A stretch of DNA of 64,000 nucleotides from Symsagittifera roscoffensis (taxonomy: Eukaryota > Xenacoelomorpha > Acoela > Convolutidae), in assembly GCF_963678635.1 (NCBI RefSeq), contig NC_087067.1, positions 2,480,001 through 2,544,000 on the forward strand, given 5' to 3'. The position numbers and the translations under genes were made by a program. Under the pieces are notes generated by a model. It worked only from the letters and a program-made list of their open reading frames with translations. It made no database searches and had not been told where the DNA came from. Of this stretch, positions 53,521 through 64,000 are shown one piece after another. Numbering within the stretch: position 1 is the first letter of the stretch; each line of letters opens with the position of its first letter.

Positions 53521-54986
53521 CCCAACCCAGGGTTTCTATGTTTTGACCATGTTCGACCGAGGAAAATTATTTTGACCAAGTTTGACCGAAAAAACACTTT
53601 TCTATTGAGTTCGACCGAGAAAAGTTTCGATCAAGAAATCATTGACGCAAATTTTTTTTCAAAATTTAGACGCAAAAAAAGTTGAATGAGCTCAATTTTG
53701 AGCAAAGTGAGGCCAGTTTTTGGTATTTATTTTCACAATATGTAGTTGATTGAGCTCAATGTTTAAAAAAGGCGTTGAAACAAACCAAGTTTTAGATGCA
53801 CAACGAACTACTGAACTCAATTTTTAATATTTTACCTGGTTTTCAAAATTGTTTTTCATTGTTATTCTTTTTCCAGAAGTTTGGAGCTATGTTTTTAACA
53901 TATGTGAACTTTCCGAAACTTTTTCATAAAACAAAGAAGTTTATTGGTGTTTTTTCGTTAAAATAGAAATTTTAGCCATAGTTTGGAGAAGCCATAGTTT
54001 CGAGAAACTTTGTGCTACTCATGTTGCGACTTTGCGCGACCCAAATTAGCCATGTTGCGATTTTGCGCGACCCATGGTACGACTTTGTTCGACTCTAGCT
54101 TCTTGCGGGATGATGGAATTTCGGTCGCAGAAAGTTCATTTCGGCAAACCAATTCGGTCGCAGCATGAGTCGCGGACCTCGGCCCGGGCTCTTGTTGAAC
54201 CAAGTGTTTGACCAAATTTCAGGTCAGTGTAACTAGAAGATGCCAGCGAGACCCTCTAAGAGCAAGCCAGGCATGTTAACTTATATAATTTTAGATCAGT
54301 TTTAGGAATAAGTGAGGGAAACAATTCTCCGTAAATTTCAATAAAAAGTGAGAGTAGAAATAAGCGAAAAGTTAAGGTTATACGAGGTCTAGTTGGATCG
54401 AATTAGTCAAATATGTACAAAATACAAGAAAAAAGAAAAATGTAGGAAGAGGTGACTGAACATCTGGTAGTGATAGTGAACAAGCTTCAATTATATGAAA
54501 AAAATTCCGCTTTGACGTGACTCCCGGGCTGAGGTGTTCGACTCATTATTCGACCGACTCGGTCGAACGGAATCCAATTTTCGTCGCAAATTGAGACGGT
54601 CGAACAAAGACTATAGTCGAACAAAGTCCAATCAAGGGTCGAACGGGGTCGAATCATGGTTCGAACAGGATCAAATCATGAGTCGAACAGGGGTGATGCT
54701 CGCATCATAAAAATGTCTTTTTTCAAAGAAAAGACCCGAGTTGACGGATATTGCGACTCTGAGTCAAGAGAAGAGTACAGTTAATTATGATTAAGAAACA
54801 CCAAGAAAGCTTGCTGGGCGCGAGTGACTTTAGCGATAGCAAAGAAGGATGATGGAAAAGCCTCCCAAGTCCATCAATCTTTGATATCTTTGAAAAATTT
54901 TGAAGAATCCTCAATAAATCTTCAAAATCTTCAAGAAAATCTTGGCTGTTTTGGCAAGATTTTGCGAAAGAATCTTGGAAGATATC
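53521..54986. repeat. Degenerate gaccga / gtcgaac repeats and flanking sequence
   Basis: At 53515-53640 and 53995-54080 degenerate units of ttgaccgag and ttgcgcgaccca continue the minisatellite. At 54540-54690 a gtcgaacrgggtcgaatca motif repeats about six times. cccgggct strings occur at 54183 and 54528. No gene seen. Confidence 0.6.
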
Positions 54987-55381
54987 CAAAGGCGGGTCTA
55001 GGATTTTCTGGAGGGGGGCGGTGGGGCGGGTTTCGAACAATTTTGTCGACCTTTTTTAGGTCAACCAAATTGATTTTTCGAGCGCTCCCAAAGCACTAAA
55101 AAGACCCTATTATGACCGAGTTTTCTGCGCCGCAATCAATTTTTTGAAAAAACAGGCCAAAAAAGGGGGTTTTAGGCAATTTTTGGAAAGTTTTGACCAA
55201 AAAATTGCGTTTTTTCGGCGCGCGCTCCCCCTCAAAATTAATATATATTGGCGCCGAAGGTGCCTTTAGAAAATTTTAGGGGTCCGTCACCAAAAATGGA
55301 TATTTCAAAATAGTACAAACGGTCGAATCCCTGAGAAGAAACGTCTAAGAGCATCCCATCCCCGAAAAAAATCCGCCCCTC
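54987..55381 (+). mobile_element. hAT-like MITE with exact 8-bp target duplication
   Basis: 395 bp from caaaggcgggtctaggattt to aaatccgcccctc, flanked by identical octamers aagatatc (54979-54986 and 55382-55389). Internal landmarks as in the other copies. Slightly decayed termini. Non-coding. Confidence 0.88.
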
Positions 55382-57190
55382 AAGATATCAAAGATTCTTC
55401 AAGGAAATTCAAAGAATCTTGAAGAAAAAAAACGAACATAGCAGAATTTTTTTAAAATGAATTTTCTACGTTCTGCGATGAAGTTGAGCAATTATACTTT
55501 CAAGATTTTCCAAGATTTCAACAAAATTTTCGGCCTTCTTTTCGAAAATTAATCTAAGATTTTCTGCAAATAAAATTAAAAACTCGCTCGAAATCTCCGT
55601 TTAAAAGTTCGATTAGATAAAAAACTAAAACTTAGACTAATATGAATATATCAAAGTCAAATGTACTCATAAATTGAAATTGCACAATGAAATAATCAAC
55701 AATCAATGAAATTGTGCGCATAACTAGTAATAATCAGAATAAAAATCAAAGTAAAAAAAACTGACAACTTACGAATGATTATTAGGCTTCAACAAAAAAT
55801 TAGGCGCCTACAAATTTTAGACAATGACTAGCAGGCATCAGTTCTTGGTGTTAGAATATTGCAAAAAAAATTTCAAAATTTCTGGAATATAAGCTTCAAA
55901 ATTTTTTTCAGCTGAAAAATTCAGTAAATATCGATGACTGCTAGTTCAATGGTTATTTAGGACAGTCAACGAAAACGTTACAACAACCAGATGAAGATTT
56001 GGGATCAAAACGTAACACAAATCGAACAGTCTCAAACGCTTAACCTCAACATTTGAGACGTCTACCTGCAAGTGACTTTAAATATTAGCCTCGTTATAAG
56101 GATCTTCAACCAAAAATTTCTCCACTTCAACTGCTGAATTTTTCCTCATTTACATGTCAAAATTTACAAAACGTGAAAAAGTAGAGACTGGTTAAATTAA
56201 GGGTACTTATTTTGCGCAAAAACTGTTTAATTTCCATTGTAGCAGCTAGTTTGCTACAAAACAGTTTGTAAGATCTGGAAATCGAAGAAAAAAGGTTTTT
56301 TCGACAATCAGAACCAGGACAATCTACCTGGAAAATCTACCAAGATAAGATCAGCAAAGAACAGACCCTCTGAGACCCTCTGAGACAAGCAGGAAGGCAT
56401 TAGCGAAAAAGAAGGAGAAGGAACAAGTGACCTGCAAATTAATTATTTCAACATTATCCCCCACCATTTTTACGATTGGTACTATAGAATAAAACTTTCG
56501 TGGAAACTCTTGCTCGACTCTTTGAAATGGTATCGTAAACTAAATAATTGGTTTCGAAAACTTAAGTTTCCAAAAGAATGCTTAGAAAAAGATTTAATGA
56601 CAGATTTTTTTGCAATTCTGGATGTTGGAAAATGTTTTTTTTTTCTGATCAAAAAATTCCCTGATTTCAAACTAAAACAAATAAAGCTGGGAGTGACATG
56701 AGCATAAGCGTCAAGTTAGGGAAAGCAAATGTAGTAGTACACCTGGGCTTGATGAATAGTTTTGGCCTTCAGTCTTGTTCTTTTTAACAAAAGTGAACGG
56801 AATGAACACAAGCACAGTAAATGCAACCCACAAAAACCAAATAAAAAACTCTCAGCAATACAAGATAGACCAAAAATGTGACAGGTCAGTAAAGCTTTAG
56901 AGGGAATTGTTTTTCCAAATTGGGTGCAAAGAAGTTTATCCCTGAGACTCAAACACTCGGTTTGGAATGAGTTCAATGAACTTCATTCTTTGGCTCATGT
57001 GGTTTTTTTTCTATCCCAACTGAAAAATCTAACGTAACAGGGGAGTCGCCGTGTGAGATTGAAGCGGCAGTTAAAACCTATGTTAAGTGAATGAAACAGA
57101 CACCATCTGACAGGGGGTCGGAAAAAGCTAGAAATTATTTTTTTAGGGACACCATTCGATAAAATTGCTGGGTTGTGTGCCATGAAAAAA
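55382..57190. other. No recognised feature
   Basis: AT-rich intergenic sequence. Short open frames (for example 56482-56670 and 56716-56976, minus) show no recognisable domain. Confidence 0.5.
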
Positions 57191-58953
57191 AACAATACGA
57201 AGCTAAACTGCTGGAATTCTTAAATTCAGACTAATTTAAAACAATGAACAACACTGATGAGTCAGTGGTGTTAAAAAGTGAGAAAGACCGTGACAAAGAG
57301 CTGTTGAGTCTGGAAAAGGACATTGGTCAATAATTTTACTACAAATTGAGGTCAACAGGTAGTCAACTGACTCAATTGTACGGTTTAGCAAAATTGCACA
57401 AGAAATACATACCAATGCACTCTGCTTCATCTCTGCCTAGAAGTTCAAATGAGCACTTGAAAAAAAATGGCAAAATTCTTGAGAAAATTGAGGAAGCTAA
57501 CGTAGAAGTAAACAGACAAGAGCACGGGAGGTTTTTGAGAAGGTTGAATTGAACTCCGATGAGAACACAACTTCATCAGATATTTACAGTTTGCGTACTT
57601 ATGCTCCACTCAAAGAGGCTATCAAAATAACACTCAGAAAACTTTATGAGCAAGAGAAACCTCAGGACATTGTATGCAATTTTATGAACAGATTGCTGAA
57701 CCTAGCTGTGGGCTAGGTGCAATTTAAGTGATATAATATGTGGTATATACAGAAAAGTGGTTTAGCTATGGGAGCATCTCTTGCAGTCATAGAGGCAAAG
57801 TTGAGGATGAAAGAGTTCGAAACCCTTTTCAGGAAGGAGAGGCCCATAAATTGCAAGCCCCAGAAAAATTGAAATGGCATTTGTCCAGAACATAGGAAAA
57901 AGTTACGTATAGACAGAAAGGTTCTGAATGTGGAAATTGTCTAAGTTGGTTCCAATAAAAATGTAGTAAGCTTCAAGAAACTGATAATAAGGAAAATACC
58001 TAAAACTGTTTGGTTTTACTCGTCGTTCAACTTTCAGAGAAAAAAAAAACAATTTTCAGGATGATATCGTGAGAACTGTGAACGAAATTCTAGAAGAATT
58101 AATCATAGATGCAAATCAATTATATCCTAGTCTACAGTTTACTTTTGAAAAGGCTAATTAGAAGGACAAATTAGCCTTTCTTGACATTAATGTTATTGTG
58201 GACTCTTGTAAAGACGTAATCTGTGAATGGTATCAAAAAACAACTGGTACAGCATTAATTTTTTCAATTTTAGGATATGCTCATCTCTCCTTTATAAAAA
58301 ACATAATGGAAATCGTATTTCATCGAACTTTTTGAAGAACTTCAACTTGGAATAAGTTTGATGAGACAATGAAAGTAAATAGAAAGCCCTGGGTTGACAA
58401 CCAATACCAAAAACTTTGGTTGATAAAATTGCCTTGAGGAACCCTGATAGAATCAACAAAGAAAAGTTCAACAAGAGCCCTGGCAAGGATCTATATAAAA
58501 GGGTTATTGATAATACAGAGACACCAATAGTACTGAGGCAATGAAATTCGGATATTTGCAATTGAGGTCCGTAACATAATCAAGGAAAAACGTGTTTTAA
58601 ACACCAGAAAACTGAAGACCTGCCTACCATTCTTAAAATCTTCTTTTTTGCGTGAACTAAAACCAAAAATTTTTTACGAGATTTTATTTTGTGGATGTAG
58701 CTCCATCTATGTTGGCCAAACGACTCGACATTTAACCACTAGAGTCGACGAATACCGAGAAAAGTACTCACCAGTAGGACAACATCTAAGGCAGTGTGGA
58801 AAAGAGAGCGGGAATGTCATTTGAGGTTATAGACCAAGCTGGCACCAACATCAAGCTACTGACATCAGAAGCACTTCACACATGGAAAAAGAGACCCAGA
58901 ATAAATGTGAGCAATGAGTTCCGGAGCAGGAAGTTGACCCTTAAAGTATAGTT
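57191..58953 (+). pseudogene. Penelope-like element relic (RT and GIY-YIG endonuclease)
   Basis: Ordered fragments across several frames. LRSTGSQLTQLYGLAKLHKK (about 57345-57405) is the RT N-terminal motif of Penelope-like elements. SGLAMGASLA follows near 57760-57790, then DDIVRTVNEILEE and LAFLDINVIVDSC with EWYQKTTGT at 58060-58260. Then comes a linker (LKTCLPFLKSSF) and a GIY-YIG-type endonuclease (FCGCSSIYVGQTTRHLTTRV, then SPVGQHLRQCG) at 58675-58800. The frame ends with RKLTLKV and TAG at about 58949. Many stops and frameshifts. RT plus GIY-YIG is the defining pair of this retroelement class. Confidence 0.82.
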
Positions 58954-59094
58954 ACGATATGGAAATTTTGGCCAAAACAAAAATAGTGAAAAAATTTCAA
59001 AATAAAAACTGACATGTTCCGAAATCGGAAATTGAAACAAACCAAAAAACTGAATCCAAAATTGAAAAAAAAAATTATTAGAATGTCTCAGGAT

Positions 59095-59170
59095 TATAAT
59101 CAGATGTTGAAAGTGTTAATCTAAACGTTTTCGCACATTTTGTGCATCGCCAGGATTATAAAATAAAACT
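59095..59170 (-). other. Penelope-associated hairpin, hammerhead-like core (reverse)
   Basis: On the minus strand: ctggcgatgcacaaaatgtg then cgaaaacg. The stem gcaca/tgtgc sits between a CTG-x-x-GA-like string and GAAA, the layout of a hammerhead ribozyme core. One core base differs. An inverted counterpart lies at 61675-61710. Confidence 0.4.
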
Positions 59171-59559
59171 TAAAAAAAATCAACAATCATGAAAAAAATG
59201 TCACTCACAAAAAGAATAACATAATTACAAAATTTTATCAGTCAAATTCAAACAACTGTTTTATACGTAGTCAATAACATCATCATTAAGCAACAGTTTC
59301 CCTAAACTTCTGATTTGTTTTCAATTTTTTTTTATTTTTTCCTTCAACTCACTTTTTTCCCTCGAACTTGCTAATTTTAATTTTAATTTTAACGATGTTT
59401 ATGTATAGACTACAAATTTAGTGTTAATTCTCTTCTCCTAAATTCCTCGCACGTGTATATTTTGGGCCGTTCGCGCCATAAATGCAATGCTTCCAGTATA
59501 AGCAGGTTATGCGTTTTACCCGTTTGAAATAAAACGTTTGATTTTAACTCAGGCCTACC

Positions 59560-61640
59560 ACCATCTCTACCACAATCCTGCTAACGCTATCCTCGTGGTT
59601 AAATGTCGGACTGTCTGGCCAACATAGGTGGAATTAAATCCTCAATACGTAAGCTGGTAGGCCACTCTAGATCTCAGTTCACGTTCAATAAGGGGTTTTC
59701 AGTGAAGGCAGGCAGGTTTTTAGTTTCCTTGTTTTTTTTGTAAAAATAATTTGAGCTCCAGTTATTCTCCGCACTTTATATGCCAGTAACTGCGATGGAT
59801 TTCCTAGATACTGTAATTTTAAAATGGGAAGTGGATTTTTCCGCGAGGTCTCCACTTTTTATTTTGGTGCAAAAGTGTCTACCACTTTTTTCTTTTAATC
59901 ATATTTCTTAATGATCTTAAAACTATCCCATCTGAGAATTTTTCCGGATAGTGATTATCTTACCGTTGTTCTTGATTAGCACCCAATGCCTCATCGAATT
60001 TCTCCCATGTTGAGGTGCTCTTAATAACCCGATGAACCGTTCCCTCAATTACATTTCTTTTGTATTGCAAAGGAGCACAATTTCTGAATTTCAGCATTGA
60101 AGTAGTGTCAGTTGGTCTCTGATACCAATCATTTGTGACCTTTTTTGTGGGTCCACGTTTACTTTTATATCCAAGAAGGCCAAGCTTCCCTGATTATCTG
60201 GTTTCTCAAGATTAAACTGTAATTTTCGTTGCAATTTATTCGCTGCCTGTAACACAATCTCTGGGTCATCTCTCACAGTTCTCACAATGTCATTAACATA
60301 CCTTTATAAAACCCTAACACCCGTTTCAGATTGGTCTTTTTCACGTTGTTCTTTACAGGCCTTGCAAAACCATATTGTTTCAGATAAGTTTGCATTTTCG
60401 AATTCTGATATACTTCTACAGCTTACTTGATACTGATTCAAGCAAGCTTCCATTCATTTCCTTCTGTTCCATAGGTCACTCGTTTTTATCTTTGAGGGCA
60501 GATTAAAACTTTATGAAATTGTACTCTATAAAAGCACATAGCTGAATCAAATTAAAACCATTCAAAAATCACATATTTCACGAAAAAATACGTAAAACGA
60601 AAAATTAAAACAAAAAAAATTGATATCTAATCAGAAAATTAGGGAAACCTGTTTAATGATAATGTAACTCGTTACAGAATAACAGTTGTTAAAATTTGAT
60701 TTCTCAATTCTTGTAAATATATTCAAGTTGTTTTTCAACTTTCGCAAGGTCTCTACTTTCCGTTTTTGGTGCAGAAGTATCCACCACTTTTTTTCTTTCA
60801 ATCTTTTTTTAATGATGTTAAAATTATCCCATCTGACAATTTTTCCGGAAGGTGATTATCTAGTCGTTGTTTTTGATTAGCACCTAACGCTTTATTGTGT
60901 TTCTCCCTTGTTGAGGTGCTCTAAATAAACCGTTCCCTCAATTACATTTCTTGTGTATTGCAAAGGAGCACAAATTCTGAAATTCAGTTTTTGTACTTGT
61001 GTAAGTTGGTTTCTGATACCAACCACTTGTGACCTTTTTTTGTGTTTCCACTTTTACTTTTAAATCAAAAAAGGCCAAGTTTAGTTGATTATATGTGTTT
61101 TCAAGAGTAAACGGTGGTTTTGGTTGCAATTTAATCGCTGCCTGTAACACAATCTCTGGGTCATCTCTAACAGTTCTGGCAATGTCATTAACATACCTTT
61201 ATAAAACCTTTAACACCCAATTCAGGTAGTTCTTTTTCACGTTGTTCTATAATTCCATTGCAGTACCATACTGTGTCAGACAAGTTTGCATTTTCGAGTT
61301 CTGATATACTTCCACAGCTTACTCGATACCAATACAAGCAAGCTTCCCTTTCAACTCCTTCTGTTCCATAGAACACTCTTTTTTGACCTTGAGGGCAGAC
61401 TACAACTTCAAAAATGTAGTCTAGGCATGAACATTGCTAAAACCAATTATATATTGAAACCAATTAAATAAACCTGTTCGATGAAAAATTTGTGTGAAAC
61501 GAAAATTCAAAACAGAAAAAAATTGAAAACTAAGCAGAAACCTAAGGAAACTTGTTGAATGATGATGCAATTGATTACGTAATAACAGTTGTTTGCATTT
61601 ATTTTGTGATATTCAGGTTGTGATTTACATTGTTTCTTGA
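59560..61640 (-). pseudogene. Second Penelope-like element relic with a ~0.9-kb internal tandem duplication
   Basis: Minus-strand GIY-YIG fragment at 59720-59570 (RSRVAYQLTY, then FNSTYVGQTVRHLTTRI). Upstream in its sense are two RT fragments, 60285-60091 (VRDDPEIVLQAANKLQRKL, SLAFLDIKVNVDPQK) and 61150-60938 (LAFFDLKVKVETQKK, SGWYQKPTYTS). The two RT fragments belong to a tandem repeat: about 59844-60690 matches 60746-61590 at an offset of ~900 bp. Partial tandem copies are common in this class. It is oriented head-on to the 57191-58953 relic. Confidence 0.8.
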
Positions 61641-61674
61641 TCGTTGATCATTTCCTTTAAGTTTTATTTTGTAA

Positions 61675-61712
61675 TTAGACGATGAAAAAATGTGCGAAAA
61701 CGTTTGAATTAA
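61675..61712 (+). other. Penelope-associated hairpin, decayed (forward)
   Basis: Reads gacgatgaaaaaatgtgcga then aaacgttt, the same motif as at 59095-59170 in opposite orientation. Stem pairing is partly lost. Confidence 0.35.
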
Positions 61713-64000
61713 CAATTTTGAATTCTCGTTAAAAATTTTTGTCAAATTTAAAAAAACTCAGTAACTTAAGATGTCATCATGATGTTTTTTTTGGCGCGAA
61801 TTTCCAATTTGCCAATTTTTGTTTGGTTGATTTTCATAATTTTGTATACTCGAACGTCTTAAGATATTTTTATGATAGATGATTATTTTGTAAAATTTTA
61901 GTTCTTTTAAACCTGATGATGCTTTGTAAAATTTAGTTCCTTTAAACCTGCTGATGCACAAAAATTTACATTATGACTCACAAATGATTCACAAAATCTT
62001 ACATTTGTAGTTCTTTGATTTGCAGTAAAATTTTCTTGAGTTTTCAAGCTTAACGATTTCTTTAACTTAATTTATCCAAGGTTTTCACTTCTTTTCAGAT
62101 ACTGTGCTATTATGCCGGATTGACGCAGCCGAACTCTCCGACGAGCAAGAAGAGAACATCAATGACGTTAATGGCGAACTCCTTATGAAAAGGGGGCCGG
62201 AATATTCTAGAATTTCAGTTTTTAAAATTCGAATTGCGATGGAACATTTCTGAGATGTTAAGAAGAAAGGCCATATTTGGCAGAAAACCAGTAAAAAGGA
62301 GACAGTCGTATTAGACAATCGAATATGAGAGACGAAAAACAGTTGAAAATCGACAGAGAACAACGAAGCTGCTTATCGTGATAACAAGACACGATAAGAG
62401 GCTTATTCGAATGAGAATACGCGAAAGGAAGATTCAGCGGGACATCCGGAGCGGAACAGTACCTGCCCGTGCCGCGAAGTTGGTGAGATAACAAAATTAT
62501 CTGCGGAAGAGTGTAATAGTCGCCTACTTAAGTCACATAGGAGGTTATAGAAAAATAACCATTGGCTCAAGAGTCAGTGACACTATCTCTTGTGTTTTTC
62601 TACCTCAAGCAGTCGGAGCCAATTCGGTTCTTTTGCGACATGAGACTAAAACCCGCGTTACAGCTTAGAGGCCACTACCAAAATACCCCCTCACTCTAGA
62701 AAATAAAAACGCACACATACTCAGGTCTCAAAATACCTAAAATACGCGAACGCCGTTAAAAAAAGGGTCGGATCCTTATGTATGGTTACTTTTATTAGAC
62801 AGTGGACCTTTGATCCATTTCAGATGGGTCAACCTAAAAACTCTCCCTAGCTCAACATAACAATATAAAACACACTCAAGAAATTTAAATTAGGTACTCA
62901 CATACCGACACGACCTCTAGAATCGAGTAACTAAATCACAAAGCAACCCTAGAATTGATTGAGTAATTAAGTTTAACTCGAGAAGTTTGAAATAATTAAG
63001 TTTTATTTCAAGAAATGAGTTTTTGATCTGGACGATTGGGCAGCCTTTGCTGTCCACCTTTCCACCGAAGGTTCACTCTGGTCCACTCTAATTTTTTTCT
63101 TCTCCACTCGCGATCCCTTCCGCTCTACTTTTGTTCGAATTATGTCTTGGAAATTGCGAATAGCAATTTCCCGCTGCTATTTTTGGCTACTTTTTTGCGA
63201 TTGTAGTACGGTTTTTTTGATCTTATTTTCTGGTATTTTCAGTTTTCCCGAGAAACTTGAGCATGACATGCTCATTTCGAATTTTGGACCCCAAAATCAA
63301 GACTAAAAGTTTTCTCAAGGCCAAATATGACCGACGGGCACATACTCCCCTCAAGATCGATGTCCTCATCGCGTGTCGCCGTCTGTCAGTGAGCCCCCAA
63401 AATTTTGAGTGCGTCTCAAGATACAGTGCCAGTGGTCATTTACAGAAGTTTGCAGAAGATTTAACTTTATCTACACCCCAAAATTCTCAACCATGCAAAG
63501 TTGTCACATTATCTCTAAACAGCAATCAAAATCTGCATACACCTGCACCCTGAATTTCCGCTTTGTAAGCTAATGATTAAATTTTCTTTTGTTTTACCCA
63601 TTCAGATAATTGTCATGCAGCATTTTGATTAAAATAGTAGATATAGCATACTAGTAAAAATAGTTTTCATTAAAATTTCTTTTCCAAGCCCTCAGATTTC
63701 ATCTGAGTTCACACTCAAGCCCCTTTTCCCCCGCTCACGACTCAAGAACCAATCCCTGAACACCCTCTTTAGTTCGTGCGCCTTTATTTCTAGATACTGG
63801 GTCCTGACACACTCGACATCGTAATCTGCCTTGCCAGTTCTATTTTGTCATCAGAACTTATTACGATCTCTTCCCGCATCCACTCTTTTTGCTCTCGTAG
63901 CCTTTTCACCTGATTCGGCAGACCCTTCACTTTAGATTCCCTATTCAAGAAAAAGGAATTGTTTGTGCAAACTCAGGCTCACGTTATTTGCCAAGTCTTC
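61713..64000. other. Intergenic sequence with a GC-richer island at 62.1-62.5 kb
   Basis: Mostly unrecognised. 62099-62490 is distinctly less AT-rich, begins after an acceptor-like cttttcag, and contains an Arg/Lys-rich open stretch (about 62305-62490, for example RMRIRERKIQRDIRSG) ending at an ag|ttggtgag region. I cannot assign it to a family. A 98-codon frame at 63257-63553 shows no recognisable domain. Confidence 0.4.

Noticed and set aside
62099..62253. Alternative last exon of the synaptotagmin gene
   Set aside because: The phase would fit, but the encoded residues lack the W-H-x-L C2B ending, which is present and in phase at 42769-42887.
1..64000. CRISPR array or prokaryotic operon structure
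   Set aside because: The direct repeats are transposon-internal, satellite or minisatellite type without spacer regularity. Spliced C2 exons show a eukaryotic genome.

Overview
This is a eukaryotic, almost certainly invertebrate animal window: AT-rich, intron-dominated DNA crowded with mobile elements. Six exons with consensus splice borders and matching phases encode both C2 domains of a synaptotagmin, so the source is a metazoan with a neurosecretory gene set. The sequence alone does not fix the phylum.

Layout. Bases 1974-42887 (+) carry the last six coding exons of a synaptotagmin-7-like gene (1974-2092, 2550-2674, 13361-13524, 13967-14087, 16491-16685, 42769-42887). Together they make exactly 281 codons including the stop, with C2A, C2B and the C-terminal tail. 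The N-terminal membrane-anchor exons must lie upstream of the window. The introns hold hAT-like miniature elements with exact 8-bp target duplications, a tRNA-derived SINE, fold-back elements, a three-copy 0.5-kb repeat with a GCGCGA hairpin, and a minisatellite that starts at a splice donor.

The last intron (16686-42768) contains the main object: a 23.9-kb Ty3/gypsy-type LTR retrotransposon (17548-41463) with 410-bp LTRs that differ at one base and an AAAAA target duplication, in the same orientation as the host gene. After a 1.2-kb leader it carries two ORFs of unknown function, gag (CCHC knuckle), protease, RT-RNase H and integrase with a GPY/F module. Next come two tiny overlapping membrane ORFs, a ~380-codon reading frame with no ATG that opens exactly at a splice-acceptor-like site, a secreted/transmembrane envelope-like ORF, and a further 559-codon ORF. 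A 4.84-kb block, from mid-integrase to mid-envelope, is tandemly duplicated. The two copies differ by roughly 1%, more than the LTRs do, and both envelope copies are interrupted at different codons. Gag-pol is interrupted by in-frame stops and a frameshift, so this copy looks non-autonomous.

Downstream of the synaptotagmin gene (43-64 kb) no intact host gene is visible. The region holds a Bel/Pao pol relic on the minus strand, drifting minisatellites built on CGACC-type motifs, a 2.2-2.6-kb tandem segmental duplication with CATA-repeat arrays and gagcggtt fold-backs, two oppositely oriented Penelope-like element relics (RT plus GIY-YIG endonuclease), and a small unidentified GC-richer island at 62.1-62.5 kb.
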